Part shown: positions 9,437 to 26,822 of the stretch, piece after piece | Numbering within the stretch: position 1 is the stretch's first letter | How the letters are laid out: the number at the start of each line of letters is the position of its first letter | NCBI GenBank assembly: GCA_020536535.1 | Contig: JAHLWZ010000859.1 | Span: forward strand, 1 to 64,000 | Length of the DNA stretch: 64,000 nucleotides | From: Pelomyxa schiedti | Lineage: Eukaryota > Evosea > Pelobiontida > Pelomyxidae | Reading direction: 5' to 3' | Position numbers and translations under genes: made by a program | Notes under the pieces: generated by a model | What the model was told of the DNA's origin: nothing | Databases searched by the model: none | The model's input: only the letters and a program-made list of their open reading frames with translations

Positions 9437-12400
9437 ATGGACCACAACAGAGGAGGCGGTGGTTTCCGTGGGTACAAGGCAGGGGGCCGCGGCCGCGGCG
9501 CGTCGCGGGGACGAGGGGGATCTGCAGGCGGCAGAGGGCGGGGCCGCGGGCGTGGAGGGGGAGGAGCAAGCCGAGGACGCGGGGCCCCAGGCAGAGGCGG
9601 GGGCCGAGGTAGGGGCAGGGGGGGCCGCGAGGACGGAGATGGGGGAGGCATGGGCATGGGTAGGGGCCGGGGCATGGGAAGAGGGAGGGGGAGGTCCACG
9701 GGGATGGGGGGCCGGGGCATGAGTAGAGGCCGAGGCAGGGGAGGCATGGGGGCAGGTGGGGACAGGGGACGCGCCAGGGGCGGCAGGGGCGACGGCCGCG
9801 GGCGCGGAAGAGGGAGGGACAACGGCATGGGGAGGGGCCGAGGCAGGGGAGGCAGGCCCGCAAGGACCCGCCCCGACTACGAGGAGGACGAGGAGGGCGA
9901 CGAAGAGGACGATGAAAACGAGGATGAGGACGAGGACGAGGCACAGCGTGACCCACGCCGAAAATCAGGTAGTGTGTTCGGGGATGATGACGATGACGAT
10001 GATGGTGAAGAAGAAGACGACGAGGACGAGGACGAAGACGAGGAACGGGGAGAAGACGAAGAAGAGGAGGAGGAGGAAGATGAGGATATTGGGGACGATG
10101 ACGAGTATGAAGGGGATGAACAACAGGAAGGACAGGGAGAGGGAGAGGATGAGGATGAGGGGGAGGAAGATACTGGGGGGCTGGCCCCCAAGCGGCAGCA
10201 AAACACACGCGAAGCTGGTAGGAAGAGGCCAAGCACCAATCCCGTGGATGGTAGACTCTCACTCTTTTTTTTAATTACTTCGCTTCTTAGTTGGTTCTTT
10301 GTTTTATTTTAGTTTCATTATTAACAATGACACTTGCAGATACTAGAACACTTCCCAAGCGTGCAAGATTAATCCAACCTGAGAAAAGAAAACTTCTTGA
10401 TAGACTGTCAACATTCCCAAACCGCAGACAAGAGAAGCAAGAGGCTTTGGACCTTGTACATCAAGCGAACAAGGGACTTGATTTTGCATTCAAATCCCAA
10501 AATAAAGAAAAAGTGGTAGCAGCTGTGCAGAACGCCTATTCTATCTTCGAGGGCCAGTTCAGGCGACTATGTCAGAGAAGGGAATGTGCCAGAGTCATCG
10601 AAATTATCATTAAATATACTTCCAATGAAAATCGTGAAGTGATCTGGAACGAACTTTCGGGTTTCAATCCTCACTAGAAAAAATTTGAATCCACTCACAC
10701 ATTACTTCAGGACACATTAAGGGACTACTTTCCAAATCTTACGCCTGCCACGTCGTAAAGGCACTTTGTTCTTATGGTAAGCATTCCCAATTGAGAGATC
10801 TCATTCGTGGTTCCGAATTTACTCTGCTGAAAAAACGGGTGCGACCCTGTTTCTAGGGGTTCTTATTATCGTTCCTCTCCACTCATTGCAAATATCTAGT
10901 GGTCTGCAGCAACAGTAGAACAGTTATATGAGACCGGGAATGCACAACAACGGGCACAAATGTGTGATAATTTATATGGCGTCACATACCGTAAACTTAA
11001 GGTTGCCACTCCCATAATCCTGATTAATCAAGACAAAGGAGGAGGATCCTTCAATTACTACATTTGAAATAGCGATGGAAAAAGCGCCTGAAAGAATGGC
11101 CAGAGCCCTGGAAACGATGAGAAAAAAGCTGGAAACACTTGCTGAAAAGAAACACATCCCTGAATTTTCGATATTTCATCATCTGGCATGCAAGTATTTG
11201 AGGTAGGATGTTTGTAGCCTTTTGTGCCATTAATCTGTCTACTCCAGCAACGCCCCTCCAGCACAAGCTTCAGATGCTGTTGTACATCTCAGGGATATTA
11301 TTTTGCGTATGGTACACACTCCTGAAGGCTCGATAGCTGGTGTTTATGCAGCTACCTATGGCTCTGCAAAGGTATGTACAAAGGACGAGGATATTCAATA
11401 ATACTAAGTTATTTGTAGGACAGGAAAGTCATGCTTAAAGCAATGTCCGACTATGTTGCTCCAACCTTTAAGGATTCAGGTGGTTGTTGGTTTGCAGCAC
11501 GTCTACTTGATGTAACGGATGATACAGAGCAGACTACAAAGTACATACTGGAGGTTACCACACTCACATTCTTACAAATATTTGACCCTCCCCTTTCTTC
11601 AGCCCATCAAACGGGATATCCCTGAGCTTATACTAGACAATTATGGTTGCATTCCCTTCATTGTATTACTGGATCGGGCCAAATTTTTGAAACACAATAC
11701 TGTGAAATCTTTTGCAGTACCAAGTTTGCACAGGCACCTCCCTTTATGTTCCATTTTCTTTTTAACATGTTTTCGGTATCGCATTTAGTAAAAAGGACCC
11801 TGAAGTTCGAAGGAAAGAACTCCTTGCACACGTTGGACCCGCTTTGATTCACTCCTGTAAGGAGCAGTGCTCGCAAATGCTTCAACACTGTAATTCCGGA
11901 CATGTGTTGTTGGGAATGATCAAAGTTTCATCTGGTGCAACTTTCCCCTCCATACCGTTAGACCTAACCTGTTTTAGGAGATGCGGACTTAGTTGATGCA
12001 GTAGTAAGCGCCTTGGAAGAAGATTTCCAAAGGTATCCAGAGCCCGTGACCCACAAAGTGAAACCAGAAAAACCACTTAAGAAAGCTCTCCCACATGCGG
12101 GCACTTCCAAAAAAGGAAAGGAGAGACATGGTGAAGGCAGTGAAGAGGAGCAGGATGAAACCCCAATCCTGGCAAGAGATAAGGTCCCACAAAAACCCGA
12201 GGTGATAGAAGAGGAGAAAATATCTGCCTTTGAGAAAACTGCTTCTCATTGGCATATCCACACCTTACTCACGGAAGAGTTTGATGGTACAATTCCCTTC
12301 AATATCACACAACCCAAAGTACTAATCTGTTTTAGATTCCCAGTTCGGCCCGAAACTTGCCACCGCTCTTGGATCAAACCTTGCACAATTTGCACTTTGT

Positions 12401-12618
12401 AGCAGTAGACATGCTTTCATTTTGGAGTCACTCTTCAAGAATGTGTCTCGCAGTAAGAACAAAAAGCTTCTTGCACAGGTTTTTGCCCTCTCTATTTTGT
12501 GAACTATTTATTGACTTTCGACTAGATGAAACGGCAGTTTGACCCTAAAGCAGTACAATCTTTGCCTTCCAACAGCGGCTGTGAGGCTCTTAAACATATT
12601 CTAGAATCTCTCAGTTAA
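9437..12618 (+). CDS. PUF6: PUF6/Puf-A family RNA-binding protein with RGG and acidic N-terminal domain
   Basis: Nucleolar Pumilio-like protein of the Puf6/Puf-A class, implicated in 60S ribosome assembly and mRNA control. The first 150 residues are almost pure Arg-Gly/Met-Gly repeats. They are followed by about 120 residues rich in Asp and Glu and a basic KRARLIQPEKRKLLDRL. The PUF/CPL core starts at about 10420. It includes CQRRECARVIEIIIKY, SYACHVVKALCSYGKHSQ, EQLYETGNAQQRAQMC with LYGVTYRKLK, RKVMLKAMSDYV and RRKELLAHVGPALI, and ends HILESLS (stop 12616-12618). The order matches human PUM3 block by block. About nine short introns were placed; joins at 10675, 10829-10888, 10999 and 11370 are well supported by frame and homology. 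The GTAAG at 10778 is read through, not spliced. The GR-acidic head is unlike animal PUM3. Confidence 0.9.
9460..10180 (+). repeat. Arg-Gly-rich then Asp/Glu-rich low-complexity coding tract
   Basis: From 9460 to 9860 the coding DNA is a purine-rich GGN/CGN simple sequence giving RGG/RGR units. From 9880 to 10180 it switches to GAN codons giving Asp/Glu runs. Both belong to the PUF6-like gene. The antisense frames here are long and open only because of this composition. Confidence 0.9.
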
Positions 12619-12744
12619 TACAGAGCACACACTTCTGGGTTTGGCCTACAGAATAGGCCCAACAAGCCCTAGTGATTTAAGATAACCACAAGCCTGCATT
12701 TACTGTTTTTGAAACGGTTGGGCAAAAAAAAAAAACCAAGTAAA

Positions 12745-14233
12745 ATGGCGGCTGATGTGTCACATGCCATTCAACAAGTACAATTTGTAGTTACTCCTGC
12801 AAATAAACCGACGGTGGCGGTGAAATCTTGGCCGCAATACAGCAACGGAAGTGGTGTGGCTGATCCACGGTATTCAGTGGCCCAGCAACTGCTACCCAAC
12901 AAGACCGGCGGTTATGGCGTACGCGATCTCGACTTACCGTAGCATTTAAGTAACCAGTTTTTTCCACTCAAAGAAGCCACCCCCTGCTATTGTACGAGGC
13001 AGCATTGCAGATCCTGCAATGAACGAGCTATTCCAGACTGATAGGCTCGTCAGTGTTAATAACGGTCTCGTTGACACTATAGTGCGATGCTACAATCATC
13101 ATCACAACTTGGTTTGACAACTGCGCTTGAGAACGTCTTTTTCACCTCGCCAACCAAAGGTACTTCGACCAGAGGATATTTGGATTGCCATTATGTCACA
13201 GTTCTCGTTGTTTGTCAATGCAAACGCCGAGAGATTGAGATCACAGTTTGTGGCTCACACCGGTCAGAAGGTTATCCACCTTTGGCATTTCCCGAAACAA
13301 AGTAGTGACTTTAACTCACAGGAACTTACTGTTTATGGATCTGGATCACTCTATACTGCTGCTTACGAGAAGTTATGTAACGACATGGCTGAGGAAATTA
13401 GAAAGAACCTCGTAGATGCCACTGTTTGTGAGTGGGTCACTCCCAATTTCTCAACAACAACAGCTACAGACAAAGTTCGTTTTCTTGTCAGTTTGTTCTA
13501 AGCTCATGAACTGAAGGTTGTAGGATCTGCAACATTGATGTCCGCAATGCAGAAGTACTTTGCCTATAAGGTAATCCGACAAGCCATCCTTTCACTCACT
13601 GAAAATAGATGAGCTTAATGTGTGGAATTCCACAAGTTACTCTACAAGGAACACCGGCAGACTGGATGGAAATCAAAGCCCGCACACAAAGGCTTTCTAC
13701 ATACGGGTTGGAGAATTGGGTGCAACTTCTAAATCCCGTATTGGATGAGTTTATTGCAACTTCCCAAGGGCGAAGCAATAATAATTTTTGGCAACGAATT
13801 TGCCACTACACCTCAGTTCGCTTTTCTTGGTGATTTTTTTGTGCTCTAATATTGCTGATAGACTGGAAGTGGACCAACCTATTTGTCAGGGTGGGTCTCT
13901 GTATTTTGTGCATTCAATGAAAAGGGACACTGGCAAGCTGACACCAGGGATGTTAGTGTATGGACTGGCCAGCACATCACAAATGAATGGCCAAGTAGAA
14001 GCTTTTTCCGTTTCATAACCTTCCACTAAAATGGCCTAGTCATAGATATTGAAGATACACCCCCAGGTTTTGTCTCCACGCCCGTAACAGTCGATGACAA
14101 CGGCACAATTTACAAGACCACGCTTTGGAGTGGTTCCTTTGTACAAGAGTGGTCTCCCGATAAGCTCACAGCCCACCCCAGGCTAGACTGGCTAATGACT
14201 CTCAACGCACCAGACACAGAAAACTCAGAATGA
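12745..14233 (+). CDS. DUF4419 domain protein
   Basis: Member of the uncharacterised DUF4419 family, found in fungi, amoebae and other eukaryotes. Seen in order: an N-terminal region with [10 protein letters not shown] after an intron at about 12953; [22 protein letters not shown] (shortened motif [11 protein letters not shown]); HFPKQ with the family's Gln/His; [53 protein letters not shown]; a [13 protein letters not shown] helix; [13 protein letters not shown]; and a C-terminal strand-rich part. The stop is at 14231-14233. Introns are short (for example about 13482-13526 and 13570-13607). The molecular function of the family is unknown. The gene is convergent with the long minus-strand gene that follows. 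Confidence 0.85.
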
Positions 14234-14325
14234 GGGGAGAGAAATGATAATTTCCATTTTCACCAATGTACATTCATTCAAGACAAGGCAGGCAGAACAG
14301 ACTATTGTGTAATAACGCACCTCGC

Positions 14326-15560
14326 TCACCAACCACCCTCCATGTTTGCTCCCACGTCAACAGGCTTGACAGGGTTGCTATGCACTGTTCCTGCATTTCC
14401 GCCATCTTTGTTGTCGTTTTCACTCTCAGCGGGGCTCGTCGGTGGTTCCACGCGGGGCGGCGCCGGCGATGATGGGATGCCGTCAACGGGTGCCGGCGTG
14501 TCATCTTTAGGGGGTTGTGGATCGGGGTGGTCTTGAGGTTGGTCCTCCACTGCATCCTCGTGGATGTACTTTTCTTGGGGGGACGGGGCAGGTGATGGTA
14601 GTAGGGGGTCAGATTTGGGCGCGTCGCCCGGGGTTGTGGTTGTGGTTGTGCTAGTCGTTGCTGGCGTTTCTTCAATTGTGGGAACTCCTGTTGCTGTTGC
14701 TGTTGTTGTTGTGGGTGATGGTGACGGTTCTTGCTGTTGCTCGAGGGCGGAGTTCGTTGATTCTGGTAATTGTGTTGGTTGGGCTGATGGTGGGTGTTCA
14801 TCTTCAACTTCAACTTCAGAACCAGACTTCGATGTCGATGTTGATGATGTCGCTGCTGATTCCACTGTTTCCGTTGGTGTTGTATGTTCTGTTGCAGATT
14901 GATTTTCTGTTTTGATTTCAGTTGCCGTGGCAGTTACTTTTTCTGTTGCTTCCGCTATTGGTGTTTCTGTGGCTGTGGCTGTGGTTGTTGTAGTTGCTGT
15001 TGTCGTTGCCGTTGATGCTGATGCTGATGCTGATATTGTCGGTTCTGTGTTTTCTGTAGTTGGCGTCGGTGATGGTGCTGGTTCTGTGTTTTCAGGCGTT
15101 AGTTCGGTTTCTGCTGTGATTTCTGGTGCTGAAGCTACTTCTGCTGTTGGCTCTTTACCTGTTGGGGCTCTGGGTCCAGGTTCTGGTGCAGAGTCTTTAT
15201 TTTCGGCTGAAGTAATTTCCTTCTGTTGTACTGTTGTTGTTTCCGTTGCCGAAATTTCTGTGTTTACTGGGTCCGGCTCTATTTTTGCCACTGACTCTGG
15301 AACTGGTACTTGCTCCAATTTTGGTTCAGGTTCAGGTTCAGGTTCCGGTTCAGGTTCCAGTTTTGGTGATGTTGGTGCTGTTTCCTGTTTTGGTTCTGCT
15401 TTTGGTTCGAGTTTTGCTACTTCCTCTGATTTTGGTTCTGGGAGTGGTGATGGTGATGGTACTGCTGGTTCTGATTCTGATTCTGATTCTATTTTTGGTT
15501 CTGCCTTCGGTTCGGGTTCTGGTTTTGATTCTGGTGGTGATGGTGATGGCGATGGCACTG

Positions 15561-15618
<58 letters not shown>

Positions 15619-18600
15619 CTTGCTTTCAGCCTGGGGTTCTAGCACTGGTCTTTGTTCTACTTCTAGTTCTGGATCTGGATCTGGCTTTTGTCCAGACTCT
15701 GGTGTTGGGACATCTAGAGTTACTTCCAGTGGGGCTGGTTTCTCCAACGAGGCTGGTGTTGACGCCTGAACCTCCTCCATGGAGTTTAACTTATCATCAA
15801 GGTCGTTGCGCGCGCTCTCTTCTTCGCTTACTGGCACTTCATTAGTTTCGTTCACAACATCCTGTTGTGTTGGTTTTTCGTCAACCACAGGATTTTCTGC
15901 TTCTCCATCCGAGCTGTGAGTAGTGGTACTGGGAGTTGCCTCACTATTTGAAGGCGCTGTTGTGTCAGCAATTTCCCCGGAAATAGCTGTTGATATCTCC
16001 TTATTGCTACTCAGGTATGTGTCTTCAGCTTCTAATTTGACAATACTTGCTGTTGCTACTGGTTCCGTTTCATTGATAGCAGTTCTTTCTGGCATAGGAG
16101 TGAGTTTGGTGCACTCTACACCATCTTTCTCTCCTGTGGTCTCCATATTGGAGGTCTCAGGTGTTTGTGGGTTCAGTTTGACTTCAGATGACTCTTTTTT
16201 GGTTGAATCAGGCTCAACAGCAGTAATGTCAAGTGGTGCTGTAATTGAAAGGTGAGATAATCTTCCCAGGCTTAACTGCGTGGGAAATGAACCTTCTCCC
16301 AGCAACTCAGTCTCATTGCCCTGGGGTGGCCCCTCTATCTCACTTGCATATGCATTACCGCCTAGGGCTTCCTGCTTATCCATAGCGTTCACGTCTTCAG
16401 CCTCAACAACATCCGTCGAAAACCCTGTTGTTGAAGTCTCCATTTTACTTACTGGAGGTGTTTGGTGAGTGGACACTGAAAGTGAGATAATAAGTTATGG
16501 TAATTTTGCTAACAGCTTGTACTGGCTAGCGAAATATATTACGCATATAGTGTACTTTGTGGTGAACAACCTTCATTCATATTGTCTGACTGTGCTCTTT
16601 CACCATCTAGCTCCTGGCTAGTATCCTCGCTGTAAGATTTTGGTGTGGCTTCACTCGGTTCAGTGGGAGTTATGCTGGTCGCAGTTGTTGTTTCTGCCGC
16701 GGATTCAACTGATCCCAACCCGAAGTCCTGTTGCTTGAGTGCATCCTCAGAGGGAGTGGATCCACCACTGATCTGGGTGTTTGTGGTATTGTCTGCACGT
16801 GTGAGGTAAGTCACTGTGTTGAAGGGTGTCATTTTTGGTTACAATACTTTTTAGTTGCAGGTTTTATTTAATCTTTGTTGTTGTTGGTTTTAACCTTCTG
16901 TCATCCCATCTTGGTATGGTATTGAAAACCCCTCGTGGTCTGGGCTAGTTCCATCACCTGAGACTGTTGTTTCTGGAGGGTTCGGATTATCATCATTCTG
17001 CTCATCGTCACTTTCATGTGGAGTACCGACACTAATATTTCCCGTGCTGGTACTGGTGCCATTCAACACCAACGTATTCTCTGGTACCACTGTTATTGGG
17101 TATTCCCCAGTAGAGCTGTCGAGGGTTTCATGTGGAATCTTGACTTTCTCCTCTATTGATCTTCCTCCTATTGCAGTCATGGATAAATGTTCATGCAACT
17201 CATTGGTCTCCACCGTTTCTTGGTTTATCTTATTCTCATTGGGAGCAGTGATGCCTGATGTTCCACTTGCAACAACGTCATTGCTTACGGTATTATCAGT
17301 AGCCCCCATTATAGAATAATTCTCAACTACATTCTCAACTACTTCTGGGTCTGATGTATGGTCTCGACTGTGATACTCTCCTTCATTTTCTTCTGTAATC
17401 CTTGACCCAGGTAGTGCATCGATTGGCCATGTTGGGTGCTCTTGTTCGGACTCTGTTTTGTTTTCTTCAAGGTACTTCATTTCGGGACTCAAACCATCCA
17501 CTGGGCCCAGGGCTGATTTATCACTCCAGATTCCTGGGGTGCTGACCTCTAGACTTGAATCAGGAATCTCAGTTTTTTCTGTCCCTGTCAGACCTAATAA
17601 GAGGGTGAATAATGTTGACCGGAAGAAGAAATTTAACCGTCTTGCTCGGACATTTTCTCAGCTGTATTGTCCATTTCTGTTGAGGGGCTGCTGGTGGACT
17701 CATAGTCTTGATTCTTTGTTCCTGTAGCTATTGTGTGACTTAGGTCTTCCTCTGTGGATCGATCTTCTTCTGTGATAGAAACTGGCTTGCAGTGTGCGGT
17801 CACTGCCTCAGGTTCAACTTTGATCTCAGAGTGGGCAAAGACAGATGATAAAATTTCCGAAGACGGTGGTACCTCGCCACGTTGAGTGAACCCTGAAGTG
17901 AGTGAAGTTGGTATACTGGGGTGTGTGCCTACGGTATCTATAAGAGGGAGGTTTAAGAAGGACAAGAAGAAGTAGTTCTACATACTCTCTGCCACACTGT
18001 CTATATCAAATCCACGTTCTTCTTGAACATGCTGTTTTTCAGCCGTGGAAACCTTCTCCAATGGTGGTTGTGAATCATCAATTCTTTCAACAGGGGGTTC
18101 ACAGGGCACTTGGGATTTGACTTTGATTTCTACCTCACACTTCTCCACTTTTTTGGTAGAAGACATGTTGCTTGCATTCAAATTTTGTTGTGTGTGAAAT
18201 GCGGTATAGAGCTGGTCACATCTTTTTTGTACTTCTAGAATTTCTCCTCGGAGCTGTTGCATAGGTTGTAATGCTGTCTCCAATGCTGCTTGAATCGCCT
18301 TCTTTTGATCATTAAGGTGAGTTTCCTGACTGTCTGATAAGTTCTTCAAATTCCTTTGTATCGTCTTGCTTAAGTCGGATGCCGTCGCCGTGTACAATGC
18401 CTGCCAAAAGAAGGGGCAGGTTAGCCAGATAATAAAAAAAAATTCCAGCCTGGAATTTGAAAAAAAAAAAGAAAAGAAAACCTTGAGATGTTGGTCCAGT
18501 TGCTTCTTCAAGTAAAGATCAAACAGTACATGAGTTACAGGCAAATCTGCAAAACTCAGCTCAGCACACTGCCCCTCCTCTCCCAGTTCCTCCCTCACCA

Positions 18601-19246
18601 ACCCATAATCATTCTCACCAACACAATCACAACCAGAATTCGAGTCCTCTGCGGTCTGGATTGGGTCACGCCAGGCCTGGTCCAAAGCACACAAAAGCTC
18701 AGTCTCCTCCTGGTCCTCAGGCTCCTCTGTGCACACCGGGACTGGCTGGGGGCGCTTCTCCGAAGCAGATTCGCGCGCGCCGGCAGCGGCGCGAGGCCGA
18801 GGCACAGGCCGCCGCAGCTTCCCAGTAAGGAAGCTGTAGCACAGCGACGCGCAGTACCACGACCCTATGACGACGACGCCGACGTAGGCGGCGGCCGACG
18901 CAGAAGACAGCGCGCTTCCAGATCGCAGCGATCGAAGGAGCGATCGCGGGCACCACGGCCCGTGCACAAATGCCAGAAGAGACGCGGCCGCGAACACCAA
19001 AATCGCCAGCGCGATTCGCGGACGTCGGCCAACCCGCGACGGCGAGGACGAAGACGACGGCGGCGCAGGCTTCGACTTGGGGCTGTTGATTATGGGAGGC
19101 GCCGACGAAGTGGGCGTGTGAGAGCACGAGACGCCGCTGGTGTTGGTTTGGTTCGCGTCAGCCGAATCGGTGCAACAATTGGTATCGGTGACGGTTGATG
19201 TCTTCGTCGCGCACGGGGCGGAGTGTTTGAAGGAAGCCCTGCGCAT
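14326..19246 (-). CDS. Two-TM coiled-coil protein with very long disordered Pro-Glu repeat tail
   Basis: Met at 19246 starts a Ser/Thr/Pro-rich cytosol-like segment. Two hydrophobic helices follow, [19 protein letters not shown] and [20 protein letters not shown], separated by about 35 residues. Then come an acidic region, a coiled-coil-like stretch ([19 protein letters not shown] and [19 protein letters not shown]), and about 1,100 residues of acidic Thr/Ser/Pro/Glu/Val-rich sequence. The tail contains a pure (PE)n run and ends GANMEGGW (stop 14326). At least five exons; the join at 16539-16476 (PQ to MSTHQ, about 78-nt intron) is clean in frame. A two-TM hairpin plus disordered acidic tail suggests an ER- or membrane-tethered scaffold, but no family is recognised. 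The tail composition recalls other PE-rich scaffolds only superficially. Confidence 0.7.
15561..15618 (-). repeat. (CCAGAA)n hexanucleotide repeat encoding Pro-Glu
   Basis: On the + strand the unit TTCTGG is repeated almost ten times without change. In the minus-strand gene this gives an alternating Pro-Glu run. Flanking DNA holds degenerate forms of the same unit (about 15320-15360 and 15650-15700), which points to slippage-driven growth of this tail. Confidence 0.9.
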
Positions 19247-19391
19247 CCCTTCAGGCTAATTGATGGTTTGGTTTCTTTTTTGATTGGATACAGATTGAGA
19301 CCGTTTTAAAGCTGAGCCACAGGGTGGTGAAATTGACTCCATTTTACACAAAATTGTGCTGGGTTTTAGCCCAGGATTGGGTGTGACTTTG

Positions 19392-24831
<5,440 letters not shown>

Positions 24832-25260
24832 CGAGCTGGTGCCGCTGGGAAATTGCAATTTTTATTTCCCCTTTTTCGTTCTTTGTGTTTCCGGTATTGA
24901 GCCTTGAATTTCAACGGGAGATGAACTTCGTTTGCCGCTTTAAGGAACAAAGCACACGGTACAGAATTTATTTTTTTTTATGGACAAGGGAAAGGAAACG
25001 GGGAGGCCTATGAGGGCATTTGGATTAGAGTGGCGTACTTCCCGTACCCCTCTGGCTTTCTTGCAACCCACAGCAGTAATATGGAACTTAAAATCTAGCG
25101 CAGTGTTAGGCCGGGTAATGTGCTTCGCTTATTTTACCTGGGGGATCCAGTATGCAAAGACTTGGAACACGTAGGGGTTTATAACTTGCCCGGTAATTGG
25201 TCTGTAAAGCAGCATTATACCCTACAAGTGGGTTCACTGGGAGTTAAATTAATCAAGTAA
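24832..25260. other. Intergenic, no gene seen
   Basis: This lies between the start of the ubiquitin hydrolase and the end of the membrane-protein gene, both on the minus strand. No open frame with protein-like pattern was found. The first 60 bases upstream of 24831 are T-rich on the + strand, which fits an A-rich leader for the hydrolase mRNA. Confidence 0.6.
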
Positions 25261-26649
25261 CTAAACCTGCAAAAGGAAGCTGACGAGACAGACAACCATA
25301 ACTAATAACTGGTGATGTTAGGCTTTTCCTGCTAGGACATTGAGAGTCATACCAATAAATACAAAGATGTTTGCCGAACTGTCGAAAATGAGAAGATGGT
25401 GAAAGGAAACCAGGAATTTACATCTGAAGAAAACGTCCGTCTTTTCCAGGTAGTACACTTTCCTTAAAACCAGAAATACGGTCACCGTATATCCAATAGC
25501 ACTGATAATACTATACACAGAAATGGCTACAACAGAAGTATTATACAACCAATGGACTGTAGGGGTGTATTAGAGGAGGATAAGAATTCGGCAACATACT
25601 GTCTTCCTCACTGCTTTCGTATGTAGGTGGACCACATTTCTCAGGGTGCGCCATGAAGTAAACTGAACAACAGATAGTGTATAAATAGGGCAGGCATAAT
25701 ATGGTCCAAAATAGTATGTTAGCTAGTATTGAGACCCACAGTCTTCTGTTCACAATAGAAGAATACATTTGTTCGAGCCTGTGCTACATTTCCCCTCATC
25801 AATGGAACAAAATGAAATTAGCACTTTACATGTGAACGAGAATCAGCAGCAACGATGTAAAGAATAAGCACGAAGCTATTGTGCCAAAGAAAAAATTGAG
25901 ACCAGTTAGGAAACCTTGCTCTCCCGTTCCATATGGCTCCACTTCAAAATCCAGAACCATGGAAACTACTGCATAAAGTACAGTACCTTTTGTTTTGGTA
26001 TTGTTGGGAGGTTTTATTTTAATTGGTAACGTGTGCACTGGGAAGTTTAAAGTGAAAAGACCTGAAAAAGGGGGAACATACAAAAATAGAATGAAAACAA
26101 GAAGGCATGAAACTGTACAAGGCGGGAATACCATGCCCTGCACATATTTTTGTTTTTCTTGCCCCAACCGCGACGTTTACAGCACTTGCAGCGGCAGCAG
26201 CTCGATTCCGGTTGGTTCCACCTAGGAGCCCAAACACCACCAGCAGGAGCAGGGGAGCCAAATAATGGGCTCGCATAAGCTGGGCTCGTGGTGTAGTTTG
26301 AGGTGTAAGCCTGGCTCGAAGTGTAAAGCACCGTAGAGGTTACAGGGGCAATTCCAGTTGTCGCCGGGGTTGCAGGAAATAACGAAGACGGTGCGGGTAA
26401 AATGCCCGATGAAGCCATTAAGCTGGGAACTGGGCCGGGCGCCAGACCCGGAGGCGGTTTGGCGTATAAAAAGTGAACGAGAAAGCGCCATGCCGACACG
26501 AAACACAGAGCCGTGTAGAGAACGAGGTTTATCGAGTCGATAATAACCTCGGAGTAGTTCCAGTCATCGGACGTAGATGTGCCGTTGCTAACAACAGACG
26601 TAGATCCGAGATCCCCCAACGCAACAGAGCCACTCCCACCAACCAGCAT
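25261..26649 (-). CDS. Multi-pass (about seven-TM) membrane protein
   Basis: Met at 26649 starts a short Ser/Gly/Thr-rich N-terminus with NGTS (possible N-glycan). TM1 is INLVLYTALCFVSAWRFLVH. A Pro/Ser/Tyr loop and a Cys-rich basic segment (SCCRCKCCKRR) come next. Further hydrophobic helices follow exon by exon: VLYAVVSMVLDF, FFFGTIASCLFFTSLLLIL, LANILFWTILCLPYLYTICC, ISVYSIISAIGYTVTVFLVL, and a last one formed by splicing FIGMTLN to LLVMVVCLVSFLLQV (about 30-nt intron), stop at 25261-25263. Topology fits a seven-TM receptor-like protein; plant TOM1/THH1-type proteins are one comparison, but I see no diagnostic motif. A loop rich in Cys near TM1 could be palmitoylated. Confidence 0.6.
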
Positions 26650-26822
26650 TTTTTTTTTCGTGTTTGTGCGATGTGACGGAAAGCCACAAAAATCAACACC
26701 GAGGCTGCTTTTCAAATCCTGACACCAGTCCCCTGCCAAAAAAAACCATTGCTGAACTTACTGACGTTCTGTTGACTTTGGGGGCGGTTGCTTTCCCCAC
26801 AGGTTTGTTTGTTTTAGTTGTC

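Noticed and set aside
9372..10262. Long open frames on the minus strand, rich in Pro, His, Arg and Ser
   Set aside because: They mirror the purine-rich RGG and acidic repeats of the PUF6-like gene; composition alone keeps them open.
10778..10783. GTAAG in the PUF6-like gene as a splice donor
   Set aside because: Reading through gives GKHSQLRDLIRG, which matches the family; the true donor is at about 10839.
14912..15845. Gly/Ser/Val-rich and Leu/Val-rich + strand frames
   Set aside because: Antisense of the (PE)n and Thr/Ser tail of the minus-strand gene.
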